Of a stretch of DNA of 11,080 bases, positions 1 to 7,625 are shown piece after piece. The stretch's first letter is position 1; each line of letters starts with the position of its first letter. Source of the DNA: Rhodospirillales bacterium (GTDB taxonomy: Bacteria > Pseudomonadota > Alphaproteobacteria > Acetobacterales > Acetobacteraceae); the NCBI GenBank assembly GCA_025350425.1, contig JANXXW010000230.1, positions 1 through 11,080 on the forward strand, written 5' to 3'. The position numbers were made by a program, and so were the translations under genes. The notes under the pieces are model-generated. The model worked only from the letters and a program-made list of their open reading frames with translations. It was not told the origin of the DNA and did no database searches.

Positions 1-202
1 GCGTTGGGTGATCAGCATGGGCAGCTGCGCCAACGGCGGCGGCTATTACCATTATTCGTATTCGGTGGTGCGCGGTTGCGACCGCGTGGTGCCGGTAGAC
101 ATTTACGTGCCTGGCTGTCCGCCGACTGCCGAGGCGCTGGTATACGGAATCATGCAGCTCCAGAAGAAAATCCGCCGGACCGGGACGATCCTTCGTGGGT
201 GA
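1..202 (+). CDS. nuoB: NADH-quinone oxidoreductase subunit B, 3' end only
   Basis: This is the C-terminal part of NuoB (PSST in mitochondria), which carries cluster N2, the last iron-sulfur centre before quinone, and sits at the NuoB/D/H interface. The first base belongs to a cut codon; the frame then reads from position 2 to the TGA at 200-202, giving 66 residues. Visible are the GSCANGGGYYHYSYS block, with its Cys at 26-28, and the VPGCPPTAEAL block, with its Cys at 116-118. These two cysteines, 30 residues apart, match the last two N2 ligands. The tandem Cys-Cys pair that supplies the other two ligands lies upstream of the window. A further Cys in RGCDRVVPVD (77-79) is conserved in the family but is not a ligand. 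The protein ends in the usual QKKIRRTGTI region. The 3' end overlaps the candidate nuoC start at 195. Identification is secure; only the upstream part is missing. Confidence 0.97.
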   Translation, partial: RWVISMGSCANGGGYYHYSYSVVRGCDRVVPVDIYVPGCPPTAEALVYGIMQLQKKIRRTGTILRG

Positions 203-818
203 GACCCTGACCGCTGTGGACGAGCTACAGGTGGCTGTGGCGGAATTGCCGGGTGTCCTATCCGTGACGCGGGAAAAGGGCGAACTGATCATCCACGCGG
301 CGTGCCAGGATGTGGTTGGTCTGATGGTGGCGTTGCGGGACGACCCGCGTTGCCGGTTCGAACAGATGATGGATCTCTGCGGTGTCGACTGGCCAGCGCG
401 GTCACCTCGCTTCGAGGTGGTCTATAACCTCCTCTCGGTGGCCTTGAATCATCGTGTTCGAGTGATCGTGACCACCGATGCCGTGGCGCCGGTTCCGTCC
501 GTCCATCGCGTTTGGCCGGCCGCGACCTGGTGGGAGCGCGAAGCCTGGGACCTGTTCGGGATCGTCTTCTCCGACCAGCCCGATCTGCGCCGTATCCTCA
601 CGGATTATGGGTTTGAAGGCCATCCACTCCGCAAGGACTTCCCGCTCACCGGTTACGTCGAGGTTCGCTACGACGAGGAGCGCAAGCAGGTGGTCTATGA
701 GCCGGTGAAGCTGACGCAGGATTTTCGCAATTTCGATTTCCTCTCGCCCTGGGAAGCGATGACATCGCTGCCGGGCGACGAGAAGGCCCATGAAGGGCGC
801 AAGGTGATAACCCCATGA
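195..818 (+). CDS. nuoC: NADH-quinone oxidoreductase subunit C (30 kDa subunit)
   Basis: NuoC is a peripheral-arm subunit of the connecting module that packs against NuoD and helps join the NADH arm to the quinone module; it binds no cofactor. The frame gives 207 residues, usual for an alphaproteobacterial NuoC that is not fused to NuoD. The family signature is clear: WWEREAWDLFGI at about residues 112-123, then RRILTDYGFEGHPLRKDFP at 132-150 and YVEVRYDEE just after, ending in the typical VKLTQDFRNFDFLSPWE block. The start is uncertain. GTG at 195 overlaps the end of nuoB by 8 bases and has only a weak GGGA (182-185) upstream. A second in-frame GTG at 216 has GGTGAG at 198-203 and would give a 200-residue protein with no overlap. 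The stop TGA (816-818) overlaps the nuoD ATG in an ATGA arrangement, suggesting translational coupling. Confidence 0.95.
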   Translation: MGETLTAVDELQVAVAELPGVLSVTREKGELIIHAACQDVVGLMVALRDDPRCRFEQMMDLCGVDWPARSPRFEVVYNLLSVALNHRVRVIVTTDAVAPVPSVHRVWPAATWWEREAWDLFGIVFSDQPDLRRILTDYGFEGHPLRKDFPLTGYVEVRYDEERKQVVYEPVKLTQDFRNFDFLSPWEAMTSLPGDEKAHEGRKVITP

Positions 819-2032
819 GCGCAACCGTTCTAGACAAGAACTCGCTGCCCGCGACCAAGATCGTCGAGATCGACAGCCACTCCATCAACTTTGGTCCGCA
901 ACATCCAGCGGCCCATGGCGTGCTGCGGCTGATCCTCGAAATGGACGGAGAAGTCGTCGAGCGTGCCGATCCGCATATCGGCCTGCTGCATCGCGGCACG
1001 GAAAAGCTGATCGAATACAAGACCTACATGCAGGCGGTGCCGTATTTCGACCGGCTCGATTACGTCAGCCCGATGTGTATGGAGCACGCCTTCGCCTTGG
1101 CGACCGAGAAGCTGCTGGGCATCGACGTGCCGGAGCGGGCGAAATGGATTCGCACGATGTTCTCCGAAATCACGCGGATCCTTAATCACCTGTTGAACAT
1201 CACCACCTATGCTCTGGATGTCGGTGCGATCACGCCGAGCCTGTGGGGCTTCGAGGAGCGTGAAAAGCTCATGGAATTCCATGAGGCCGCCTCGGGGGCT
1301 CGCATCCACGCCAATTACTTCCGCCCGGGAGGGGTGGCCAAGGACCTGCCGTCCGGGCTTGAGGAACGTATTGCCGAGTGGGCTGAGACTTTCCCGAAGT
1401 TCATCGACGATCTTGAGGGGCTTCTGACCGGAAACCGGATCTGGAAACAGCGTACGGTGGATATCGGCATCATCTCCTCCGAGGATGCGCTGGCCTGGGG
1501 TTTCTCGGGTCCACCTCTGCGTGCCAGTGGCGTGCCTTGGGATCTGCGACGTTCGCAGCCATATGAAATGTATGAGCTTCTAGATTTCGATATCCCCGTC
1601 GGCCGAAATGGCGATTGTTACGATCGCTATCTCATGCGGATGGGCGAGATGCGGGAGAGCGTGAAGATCATCAAGCAGTGCTTGGCGCGTATGAAGCCCG
1701 GTCCGGTGAAGATACAAGATCGTAAATTCACCCCGCCGACACGAAGTGAGATGAAGACGTCGATGGAGGCTCTGATCCATCACTTCAAGCTATTCACCGA
1801 GGGCTACCACGTGCCGGCAGGTGCCACTTACACCACGGTCGAGAGCCCAAAAGGGGAGTTCGGCGTCTATCTCGTGGCTGACGGCACCAACCGTCCGTAT
1901 CGCTGCAAGATTCGTCCGACCGGATTTGCGTTTCTTCAGGCGATAGAAAAGTTGTCTAAGCGGCACATGCTGGCCGACGCTGTGGCGATCATCGGATCGC
2001 TCGACGTCGTGTTCGGCGAAATCGACAGGTAA
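815..2032 (+). CDS. nuoD: NADH-quinone oxidoreductase subunit D (49 kDa subunit)
   Basis: NuoD forms much of the quinone-reduction chamber together with NuoB and NuoH. It is related to the large subunit of NiFe hydrogenases but has lost the metal-site cysteines. The 405 residues match the family's normal length. The N-terminal loop NFGPQHPAAHGVLR (about residues 25-38) carries the conserved quinone-site histidines, and the conserved tyrosine of FDRLDYVSPM is Tyr83. HIGLLHRGTEKL and the RILNHLL region follow, and the protein closes with the family ending VVFGEIDR. The ATG at 815 overlaps the nuoC stop and has AAGGTG about 8 bases upstream. Near the C-terminus, the usual FAHL and KGHMLAD elements read FAFL (Phe373) and KRHMLAD (Arg383), a mild departure from the consensus as I recall it. 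The frame is intact, with nuoE starting 4 bases downstream. Confidence 0.98.
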   Translation: MSATVLDKNSLPATKIVEIDSHSINFGPQHPAAHGVLRLILEMDGEVVERADPHIGLLHRGTEKLIEYKTYMQAVPYFDRLDYVSPMCMEHAFALATEKLLGIDVPERAKWIRTMFSEITRILNHLLNITTYALDVGAITPSLWGFEEREKLMEFHEAASGARIHANYFRPGGVAKDLPSGLEERIAEWAETFPKFIDDLEGLLTGNRIWKQRTVDIGIISSEDALAWGFSGPPLRASGVPWDLRRSQPYEMYELLDFDIPVGRNGDCYDRYLMRMGEMRESVKIIKQCLARMKPGPVKIQDRKFTPPTRSEMKTSMEALIHHFKLFTEGYHVPAGATYTTVESPKGEFGVYLVADGTNRPYRCKIRPTGFAFLQAIEKLSKRHMLADAVAIIGSLDVVFGEIDR

Positions 2033-2036
2033 TTTG

Positions 2037-2690
2037 ATGGTTGATAATATCGCGAACGGATCGGCTGGCAAGGACTTCGTCCAGCCGACTCATTTCGCAT
2101 TCGATGACGAAAGCAATTCCGAGATCGAGAAGGTCCTGGCGAAATATCCGCCGGGCAAGCAGGCCAGTGGCTCGCTGCCGTTGCTGTTTATCGCGCAAGG
2201 GCAAATGCGTCGCCAGACTGGAAGCGCCTGGATTCCGCGTGTTGCGATGGATGCCGTGGCGCACCGCCTGGGTATGCCGCCGATCCGCATCTACGAGGTT
2301 GCGACGTTCTACCTGATGTTCAACACGACCCCCGTGGGCCGCTACCATCTCCAACTCTGTACGACGACTCCGTGCTGGCTGCGTGGCTCGGATGATGTCG
2401 TGGCGGCATGTCGGAAGTTTACCGGGATCGAGGGCTGGCACGAGACCAGCGCCGATGGCCTGTTCACGATGACCGAGGTCGAGTGCCTTGGCGCCTGCGT
2501 CAACGCGCCGATCCTTCAGGTCAACGACGATTTCTATGAGGACATGGACGCGGCCCGCACCGAAGAACTTCTGGCAGCGCTGAAACGTGGCGAAGTGCCC
2601 AAACCGGGCTCGATGATCGGACGGATGACGTCGGCGCCCGAGGGTGGGCCGACGACGCTTACCACACTGAACTTTTTGCCTGCGGAATAG
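2037..2690 (+). CDS. nuoE: NADH-quinone oxidoreductase subunit E (24 kDa, 2Fe-2S)
   Basis: NuoE pairs with NuoF in the NADH-oxidising tip and holds the binuclear cluster N1a, which is off the main electron path. With the ATG at 2037 the protein has 217 residues. It has a thioredoxin-like fold family pattern: the N-terminal helical part containing YEVATFYLMFN (residues 86-96), then the ligands Cys108 and Cys113 (C-TTTP-C) and Cys150 and Cys154 (C-LGA-C). These are the four expected N1a ligands. The CTTTPCWLRGSDD form is typical of alphaproteobacteria. The frame also has a TTG immediately upstream at 2034, but the AGG at 2027-2029 sits 7 bases before the ATG and only 4 before the TTG, so ATG is preferred. 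The C-terminal tail after about residue 190 is Gly/Pro-rich and ordinary. The gap to nuoD is 4 bases, and to nuoF also 4 bases. Confidence 0.97.
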   Translation: MVDNIANGSAGKDFVQPTHFAFDDESNSEIEKVLAKYPPGKQASGSLPLLFIAQGQMRRQTGSAWIPRVAMDAVAHRLGMPPIRIYEVATFYLMFNTTPVGRYHLQLCTTTPCWLRGSDDVVAACRKFTGIEGWHETSADGLFTMTEVECLGACVNAPILQVNDDFYEDMDAARTEELLAALKRGEVPKPGSMIGRMTSAPEGGPTTLTTLNFLPAE

Positions 2691-2694
2691 AAAT

Positions 2695-4023
2695 ATGCTT
2701 AGCGATCAGGATCGAATTTTTACCAACCTCTACGGTCAGCATGATTTTCGCTTGGCCGGCGCGCGCGCTCGCGGCGACTGGGACGGCACTGCCGCGATCA
2801 TCGCGCGTGGCCGCGAGGCTATCATCGACGAGATGAAGGCATCCGGGCTGCGTGGACGTGGCGGCGCGGGTTTTCCGACCGGCATGAAGTGGTCGTTTAT
2901 GCCGAAGGTCTCCGACGGCCGGCCGGCTTACCTCGTGATCAACGCGGACGAGAGCGAGCCCGGGACGTGCAAGGACCGGGACATCATGCGGCATGACCCG
3001 CATAAGCTGATCGAGGGCAGCCTCATCGCTGCCTTCGCCATGGGCGCGCACGCCGCGTACATCTACATCCGTGGCGAGTACTACAACGAGGCGGTGAACC
3101 TCCAGCTGGCGATCGACGAGGCGTATGACGCTGGTCTGGTCGGAGTGAACGCGGCCGGTTCCGGTTGGGACTTCGAGATCTATCTGCACCGTGGCGCCGG
3201 CGCATACATCTGTGGCGAGGAAACCGCCTTGCTCGAAAGTCTCGAGGGCAAGAAGGGAATGCCCCGGATGAAGCCGCCTTTCCCGGCGGCAGTCGGGTTG
3301 TATGGTTGCCCCACCACCGTGAACAATGTCGAGACCATCGCGGTCGCGCCGGCGATCCTGCGTCGCGGCGCCAGCTGGTTCTCAGCACTTGGTCGGCCGA
3401 AGAACTCGGGCACGAAGGTCTTCTGCATCTCGGGTCATGTGAACAAGCCATGCAATGTCGAGGAAGAACTCGGCATCCCGTTGCGCGAGCTGATCGACAC
3501 CTATGCCGGTGGCGTACGCGGCGGGTGGGACAATTTGCTGGCGATCATCCCCGGCGGATCGAGCGTGCCGTTACTGCCGAAAAGCATCTGCGACACCGTA
3601 TTGATGGATTTCGACAGCCTGCGCGATGTAAAGAGCGGCTTGGGTACGGCTGCGGTGATCGTCATGGACAAGTCCACCGATGTCATTCGCGCCATCGCCC
3701 GGCTGTCGCAATTCTACAAGCACGAGAGTTGCGGCCAATGCACGCCGTGCCGTGAAGGCACCGGCTGGATGATGCGGGTGATGCAGCGGATGGTGCAGGG
3801 TCGCGCCGAAATGGATGAGATCGACACATTGGAGCAGGTATCCAAGCAGATCGAGGGTCACACGATTTGCGCTCTCGGTGACGCGGCGGCTTGGCCGGTC
3901 CAGGGGCTGATCCGCCACTTCCGGCCCGAGATGGAGGCCCGCATCGCCGAGTACAGGCGCTCTCGCGGCAGCCCGCAGCCTGCGTTGGCAGTCAACGACG
4001 CGCTGCGTATGGCGGCGGAGTAG
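2695..4023 (+). CDS. nuoF: NADH-quinone oxidoreductase subunit F (51 kDa; FMN, NADH, 4Fe-4S)
   Basis: NuoF is the NADH dehydrogenase subunit: it binds NADH, holds FMN as first electron acceptor, and passes electrons to cluster N3. The 442 residues are normal for the family. In order it shows the glycine-rich FMN/NADH motif RGRGGAGFPTGMKW (about residues 53-66), the NADESEPGTCKDRD block (83-95), the second nucleotide-binding motif GAGAYICGEETALLESLEG (167-185), and the N3 ligands Cys346, Cys349 and Cys352 (ESCGQCTPCREGTGW), with Cys392 in HTICALGD. All four ligands are present. The start ATG at 2695 has GGAA at 2684-2687, 7 bases upstream, overlapping the end of nuoE. NuoF follows NuoE as in almost all nuo operons. 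Related flavoprotein subunits occur in NAD-reducing hydrogenases and formate dehydrogenases, but the operon around it settles the assignment. Confidence 0.98.
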   Translation: MLSDQDRIFTNLYGQHDFRLAGARARGDWDGTAAIIARGREAIIDEMKASGLRGRGGAGFPTGMKWSFMPKVSDGRPAYLVINADESEPGTCKDRDIMRHDPHKLIEGSLIAAFAMGAHAAYIYIRGEYYNEAVNLQLAIDEAYDAGLVGVNAAGSGWDFEIYLHRGAGAYICGEETALLESLEGKKGMPRMKPPFPAAVGLYGCPTTVNNVETIAVAPAILRRGASWFSALGRPKNSGTKVFCISGHVNKPCNVEEELGIPLRELIDTYAGGVRGGWDNLLAIIPGGSSVPLLPKSICDTVLMDFDSLRDVKSGLGTAAVIVMDKSTDVIRAIARLSQFYKHESCGQCTPCREGTGWMMRVMQRMVQGRAEMDEIDTLEQVSKQIEGHTICALGDAAAWPVQGLIRHFRPEMEARIAEYRRSRGSPQPALAVNDALRMAAE

Positions 4024-4026
4024 ATC

Positions 4027-6084
4027 ATGGTGAAGGTCACGGTCGACGGTATCGTCGTCGAGGTTCCGAGCGGCAGCACCGTGCTGCAGGCGGCCGAGTT
4101 GGCCGGGCGTGAGATTCCTCGCTTCTGCTACCACGAGCGGCTTTCGATCGCCGGCAACTGCCGTATGTGTCTGGTCGAGGTCGAAAAGGCTCCGAAGCCG
4201 GTCGCGTCCTGCGCCTACCCAGTGGCGGACAACATGGTTGTGTTCACCGATAGCCCCATGACCCGTGAGGCGCGTCGCGGTGTGATGGAATTCCTGCTGA
4301 TCAACCATCCCCTGGATTGCCCGATCTGCGACCAGGGCGGTGAGTGCGATCTGCAAGACCAGGCGGTCGGCTACGGACGGGATCATTCCCGCTACGCCGA
4401 GAACAAGCGCGTGGTGCAGGACAAGAATCTAGGGCCGCTCGTCAAGACGGTGATGACACGGTGCATCCAGTGCACCCGCTGTGTCCGCTTCGCCACCGAG
4501 ATCGCTGGTGTGCCCGAACTCGGTGCAACGGCGCGCGGCGAGAGCATGGAAATCGGAACCTACGTCGAGCACGCGCTGACGTCGGAGCTGTCCGGTAACC
4601 TGATCGACATCTGCCCGGTTGGTGCCCTGACGTCGAAGCCATATTCGTTCGTGACGCGGCCGTGGGAGTTAAAGAAGACGGACAGCGTCGATGTGATGGA
4701 CGCGGTTGGCGCCTCGATCCGCATCGACACGCGCGGAGCCGAAGTGTTGCGCGTGCTGCCCCGCATCAATGAGGACGTGAACGAGGAGTGGCTGGCGGAC
4801 AAGTCACGCTTTGCCATCGATGGCCTAAAGCGTCGGCGGCTCGACACGCCCTGGGTGCGGCGCGATGGGAAGCTGCGTAAGGCGACCTGGACCGAAGCGT
4901 TCAACGCCATTGCTGAAAAGCTGCATGGGGTGCCGGGCGAGCGGATTGGGGCGATCGCCGGCGATCTCGTGGACGCGGAAAGCGTCGTTGCGCTGAAGGA
5001 CCTTATGGGCCTGCTCGGCTCGGGCAATCTCGATTGCCGCCAGGATGGCGCGCGGATCGATGGGGCACGGCGGGATTTCTACACGTTCAACACATCCATC
5101 GCCGGGATCGAAGAAGCGGACGCGTTGCTTATCGTTGGCAGCAATCCCCGCCGGGAAGCGCCGTTGTTGAACGCGCGCATCCGCAAGCGGCAGGTGGCCG
5201 GGCCCTTCCCCGTGGCAGTGATCGGCGCCCCGGCCGAATTGACCTACGACGCGACCTGGATCGGCGACGGGCCGAGCACTCTGACGTCGTTGCTCGACGG
5301 CTCGCACGAGTTCGCGGCGGTGCTTCGTGACGCCAAACGCCCGATGATCATCGTCGGGCAGGGTGCAATCGCAAGAACCGATGGCGCTGCGGTGCTGGCG
5401 GCGTGCTGGAAACTGGCGGCCCAGACCGGGGCGCTGGCGCCCGACTGGCATGGCTTTAACATGCTGCACATTGCGGCTGGGCGGGTCGGGGCACTCGACC
5501 TCGGTTTTCTGCCCGGACCCAACGGCAAGAACCTGGATGCCATGATGGGTGGCGGCGTCGATGTTCTGTGGCTGCTGGCCGCCGACGAGTTCAACATGTC
5601 GCGCATCGGGCCGCAGACCTTCGTGGTTTATCAAGGCCACCACGGCGATGCGGGGGCTGCCCGTGCGGACGTGATCCTGCCGGGCGCGGCCTATCCGGAA
5701 AAGAACGGCACCTACGTGAACACCGAAGGTCGGGCCCAGCGTGGCTTGTTCGCGACGTTCCCGCCGGGCGACGCGCGCGAGGACTGGAAGATCTTGCGGG
5801 CCGCCAGCACTGTGCTCGGCAAGCCGCTTCCCTACGATACATTGGAGGCGGTTCGCGCGCGGCTTGAGGCGGCCAATCCGGTATTCTCTCGCGTCGGGCA
5901 GCTCCCACGCTTCGGCTGCTCCGATCATAGCGGGCCCGCCGGAGATCCTGCGGTGCTGGGCGAAGCGCCCTTCGTGTCGCCGGTCTCGAACTACTACCAA
6001 ACCGACCCGATCAGCCGGGCCAGTGCCACGATGGCCGAATGCGCAGCGGTGTATCAGCCTGCTCTTTTGATCGCGGCGGAATAG
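4027..6084 (+). CDS. nuoG: NADH-quinone oxidoreductase subunit G (75 kDa; N1b, N4, N5)
   Basis: NuoG is the largest peripheral subunit and carries electrons from NuoF towards NuoI. The first 200 residues hold three clusters. The N-terminal ferredoxin-like domain binds N1b through Cys34, Cys45, Cys48 and Cys62. The His-Cys3 site for N5 is His94, Cys98, Cys101 and Cys107 (within INHPLDCPICDQGGECDLQD). N4 is bound by Cys146, Cys149, Cys152 and Cys196 (TRCIQCTRCVRF and IDICPVGAL). The rest, from about residue 220, is the degenerate molybdopterin-oxidoreductase-like domain, which in complex I binds no molybdenum. The extra cluster motif for N7, found in enterobacterial and Thermus enzymes, is absent: there is no Cys between about residues 197 and 280. 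This is the usual state in alphaproteobacteria and mitochondria. The total of 685 residues fits. GGAG at 4017-4020 lies 6 bases before the ATG, inside the end of nuoF. Confidence 0.98.
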   Translation: MVKVTVDGIVVEVPSGSTVLQAAELAGREIPRFCYHERLSIAGNCRMCLVEVEKAPKPVASCAYPVADNMVVFTDSPMTREARRGVMEFLLINHPLDCPICDQGGECDLQDQAVGYGRDHSRYAENKRVVQDKNLGPLVKTVMTRCIQCTRCVRFATEIAGVPELGATARGESMEIGTYVEHALTSELSGNLIDICPVGALTSKPYSFVTRPWELKKTDSVDVMDAVGASIRIDTRGAEVLRVLPRINEDVNEEWLADKSRFAIDGLKRRRLDTPWVRRDGKLRKATWTEAFNAIAEKLHGVPGERIGAIAGDLVDAESVVALKDLMGLLGSGNLDCRQDGARIDGARRDFYTFNTSIAGIEEADALLIVGSNPRREAPLLNARIRKRQVAGPFPVAVIGAPAELTYDATWIGDGPSTLTSLLDGSHEFAAVLRDAKRPMIIVGQGAIARTDGAAVLAACWKLAAQTGALAPDWHGFNMLHIAAGRVGALDLGFLPGPNGKNLDAMMGGGVDVLWLLAADEFNMSRIGPQTFVVYQGHHGDAGAARADVILPGAAYPEKNGTYVNTEGRAQRGLFATFPPGDAREDWKILRAASTVLGKPLPYDTLEAVRARLEAANPVFSRVGQLPRFGCSDHSGPAGDPAVLGEAPFVSPVSNYYQTDPISRASATMAECAAVYQPALLIAAE

Positions 6085-6087
6085 ACA

Positions 6088-7104
6088 GTGACGGCTTTCT
6101 TCCAAACTTCGTTCGGCATTCTTACTCTGACGGTGCTGCAGGCACTTGGGATCATCGTCCCGGTGCTGCTCGGCATGGCCTACCTCACGTTTGCCGAACG
6201 CAAGGTTCTGGCGGCAATGCAGCTTCGACGGGGACCGAACATGGTCGGTCCGTTCGGGCTGTTTCAGCCGTTCGCGGACGCGATCAAAATGCTGATGAAG
6301 GAAACCGTGATTCCCTCCGGGGCAAATCGCGTGTTGTTCCTGCTGGCGCCGGTGCTTACCTTCGGGCTTGCGGTGATCGCCTGGGCGGTCATTCCGGTGA
6401 ACGACGGCTGGGGCATCGCCAACATCAACGTCGGCATCCTTTATCTGTTCGCGATCAGTTCCCTCGGTGTCTATGGCATCATCATCGCGGGGTGGGCGAG
6501 TAACTCGAAATATGCGTTTTTCGGAGCGCTACGGGCTGCCGCGCAGATGGTCAGCTACGAGGTTTCTATAGGCTTTGTGCTTGTCACGGTACTCGTCTGC
6601 GTCGGCAGTCTGAACCTGAACGATGTGGTCTTGGCGCAGCGTCACATATGGTTCTTCATCCCGCTGTTCCCCATGTTCATTATCTTCTTCATCTCGGCCC
6701 TGGCCGAATGCAATCGCTCGCCGTTTGACATAGCGGAAGGCGAAAGCGAGATCGTGGCTGGGTTCATGGTCGAATACAGCGCCATGACGTTTGCGCTGTT
6801 CTTCCTCGGCGAATACACGAACATGATCCTGATGAGCGCCATGACCAGCATCCTGTTCCTGGGAGGCTGGTTGCCGCCGTTCGACGTGGTCCCGTTCACT
6901 TGGATTCCCGGCCCGATCTGGTTCATCGCCAAGATCATGTTTTGTCTTTTTGTATTCATCTGGGTTCGCGGCACGTTCCCGCGCTTTCGCTACGATCAGC
7001 TGATGCGGCTTGGTTGGAAGGTGTTCCTGCCCTTCTCGCTCATCTGGCTGGTGTTGACGGCGGGCGTGCTGGTGTTCATGGGATGGCTGCCCCATGTCGC
7101 CTGA
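6088..7104 (+). CDS. nuoH: NADH-quinone oxidoreductase subunit H (ND1)
   Basis: NuoH is the membrane subunit that anchors the peripheral arm and forms the membrane side of the quinone chamber and the start of the proton path. The 338 residues are strongly hydrophobic, consistent with the family's eight transmembrane helices. Motifs seen are LTFAERKVLAAMQLRRGPN (Glu37 in the conserved FAERK), GLFQPFADAIKML (57-69), and the acidic quinone-site loop AECNRSPFDIAEGESEI (206-222), followed by EYS and LGEYTNM. That loop reads AEGESE with a following GF, as in mitochondrial ND1, rather than the PEAE and GY form I associate with many bacteria. The start is GTG at 6088, preceded by GGAA at 6078-6081 with 6-base spacing. 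No other start gives the expected N-terminus with the same spacing. The gene follows nuoG after 3 bases. Confidence 0.98.
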   Translation: MTAFFQTSFGILTLTVLQALGIIVPVLLGMAYLTFAERKVLAAMQLRRGPNMVGPFGLFQPFADAIKMLMKETVIPSGANRVLFLLAPVLTFGLAVIAWAVIPVNDGWGIANINVGILYLFAISSLGVYGIIIAGWASNSKYAFFGALRAAAQMVSYEVSIGFVLVTVLVCVGSLNLNDVVLAQRHIWFFIPLFPMFIIFFISALAECNRSPFDIAEGESEIVAGFMVEYSAMTFALFFLGEYTNMILMSAMTSILFLGGWLPPFDVVPFTWIPGPIWFIAKIMFCLFVFIWVRGTFPRFRYDQLMRLGWKVFLPFSLIWLVLTAGVLVFMGWLPHVA

Positions 7105-7117
7105 CCCCAAGTTAACC

Positions 7118-7121
7118 GGAG
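7118..7121 (+). promoter_or_regulatory. Shine-Dalgarno site of nuoI in the largest intergenic gap
   Basis: The 25 bases between the nuoH stop and the nuoI ATG (7105-7129) are the largest gap in the window. They contain GGAG at 7118-7121, 8 bases before the ATG at 7130, which supports that start. I see no hairpin with a T-run and no convincing promoter elements in the gap, so the operon is likely read through. Confidence 0.7.
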
Positions 7122-7129
7122 CCATTTGA

Positions 7130-7618
7130 ATGGCCTTTCTCGATCGAACCGCGCGTGGCTTCTTGCTGAGCGAAATCTTCGGCGGCATGGCGCTCACGCT
7201 ACGCTATTTCTTCAAGCCCAAGGTGACGCTGAACTACCCTTACGAGAAGAACGCGATCAGCCCGCGCTTCAAAGGCGAACACGCGCTGCGCCGTTATCCC
7301 AACGGGGAGGAGCGCTGCATCGCCTGCAAGCTTTGTGAGGCCGTGTGTCCCGCACAAGCCATCACCATCGAGGCCGAGCCGCGCGAGGATGGGTCACGCC
7401 GGACCACGCGCTTCGACATCGACATGACGAAATGCATCTATTGCGGTCTCTGCGAGGAAGCATGTCCGGTGGACGCTATCGTCGAGGGGCCGAATTTCGA
7501 ATTCTCGACCGAAACACGCGAGGAACTGCTCTACGACAAGGACAAGTTGCTCGCCAACGGCGACCAGTGGGAGCCGGTGCTCGCACGCCGGCTCGAGCTC
7601 GACGCTCCATATCGGTGA
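7130..7618 (+). CDS. nuoI: NADH-quinone oxidoreductase subunit I (TYKY, two 4Fe-4S)
   Basis: NuoI is the ferredoxin-like subunit that carries clusters N6a and N6b and relays electrons from NuoG to cluster N2 in NuoB. The 162 residues are the standard alphaproteobacterial and mitochondrial length. An amphipathic N-terminal helix (about residues 8-28, LLSEIFGGMALTLRYFF), which lies along the membrane near NuoH, is followed by KPKVTLNYPYEK. The first cluster motif is Cys63, Cys66, Cys69 and Cys73 (CIACKLCEAVCP); the second is Cys102, Cys105, Cys108 and Cys112 (CIYCGLCEEACP). In such double-cluster ferredoxins the last Cys of each motif serves the other cluster. The conserved VDAIVEGPNFEFSTETREEL segment closes the core. 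Both motifs are complete, and the start is supported by a good ribosome site. Confidence 0.98.
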   Translation: MAFLDRTARGFLLSEIFGGMALTLRYFFKPKVTLNYPYEKNAISPRFKGEHALRRYPNGEERCIACKLCEAVCPAQAITIEAEPREDGSRRTTRFDIDMTKCIYCGLCEEACPVDAIVEGPNFEFSTETREELLYDKDKLLANGDQWEPVLARRLELDAPYR

Positions 7619-7625
7619 TTTCGTC

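Noticed and set aside
2034..2036. TTG just before the ATG as the nuoE start
   Set aside because: The AGG at 2027-2029 is 7 bases from the ATG but only 4 from the TTG, and ATG is the stronger start codon.
3571..4386. Minus-strand open frame of 271 codons across the nuoF-nuoG junction
   Set aside because: It is antisense to two intact genes with complete cofactor motifs; its composition is that of a shadow frame and no family features can be seen.
4825..6105. Minus-strand open frame of 426 codons opposite nuoG
   Set aside because: It lies wholly opposite the confirmed nuoG frame. In GC-rich genes the strong third-position bias leaves antisense frames free of stops. The translation is rich in Arg, His and Gln, with no domain I recognise, and it has no start or ribosome site that stands out.
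7105..7129. Possible terminator or promoter in the nuoH-nuoI gap
   Set aside because: The 25 bases have no stem-loop with a T-run and no recognisable -35/-10 pair; they only hold the nuoI ribosome site.
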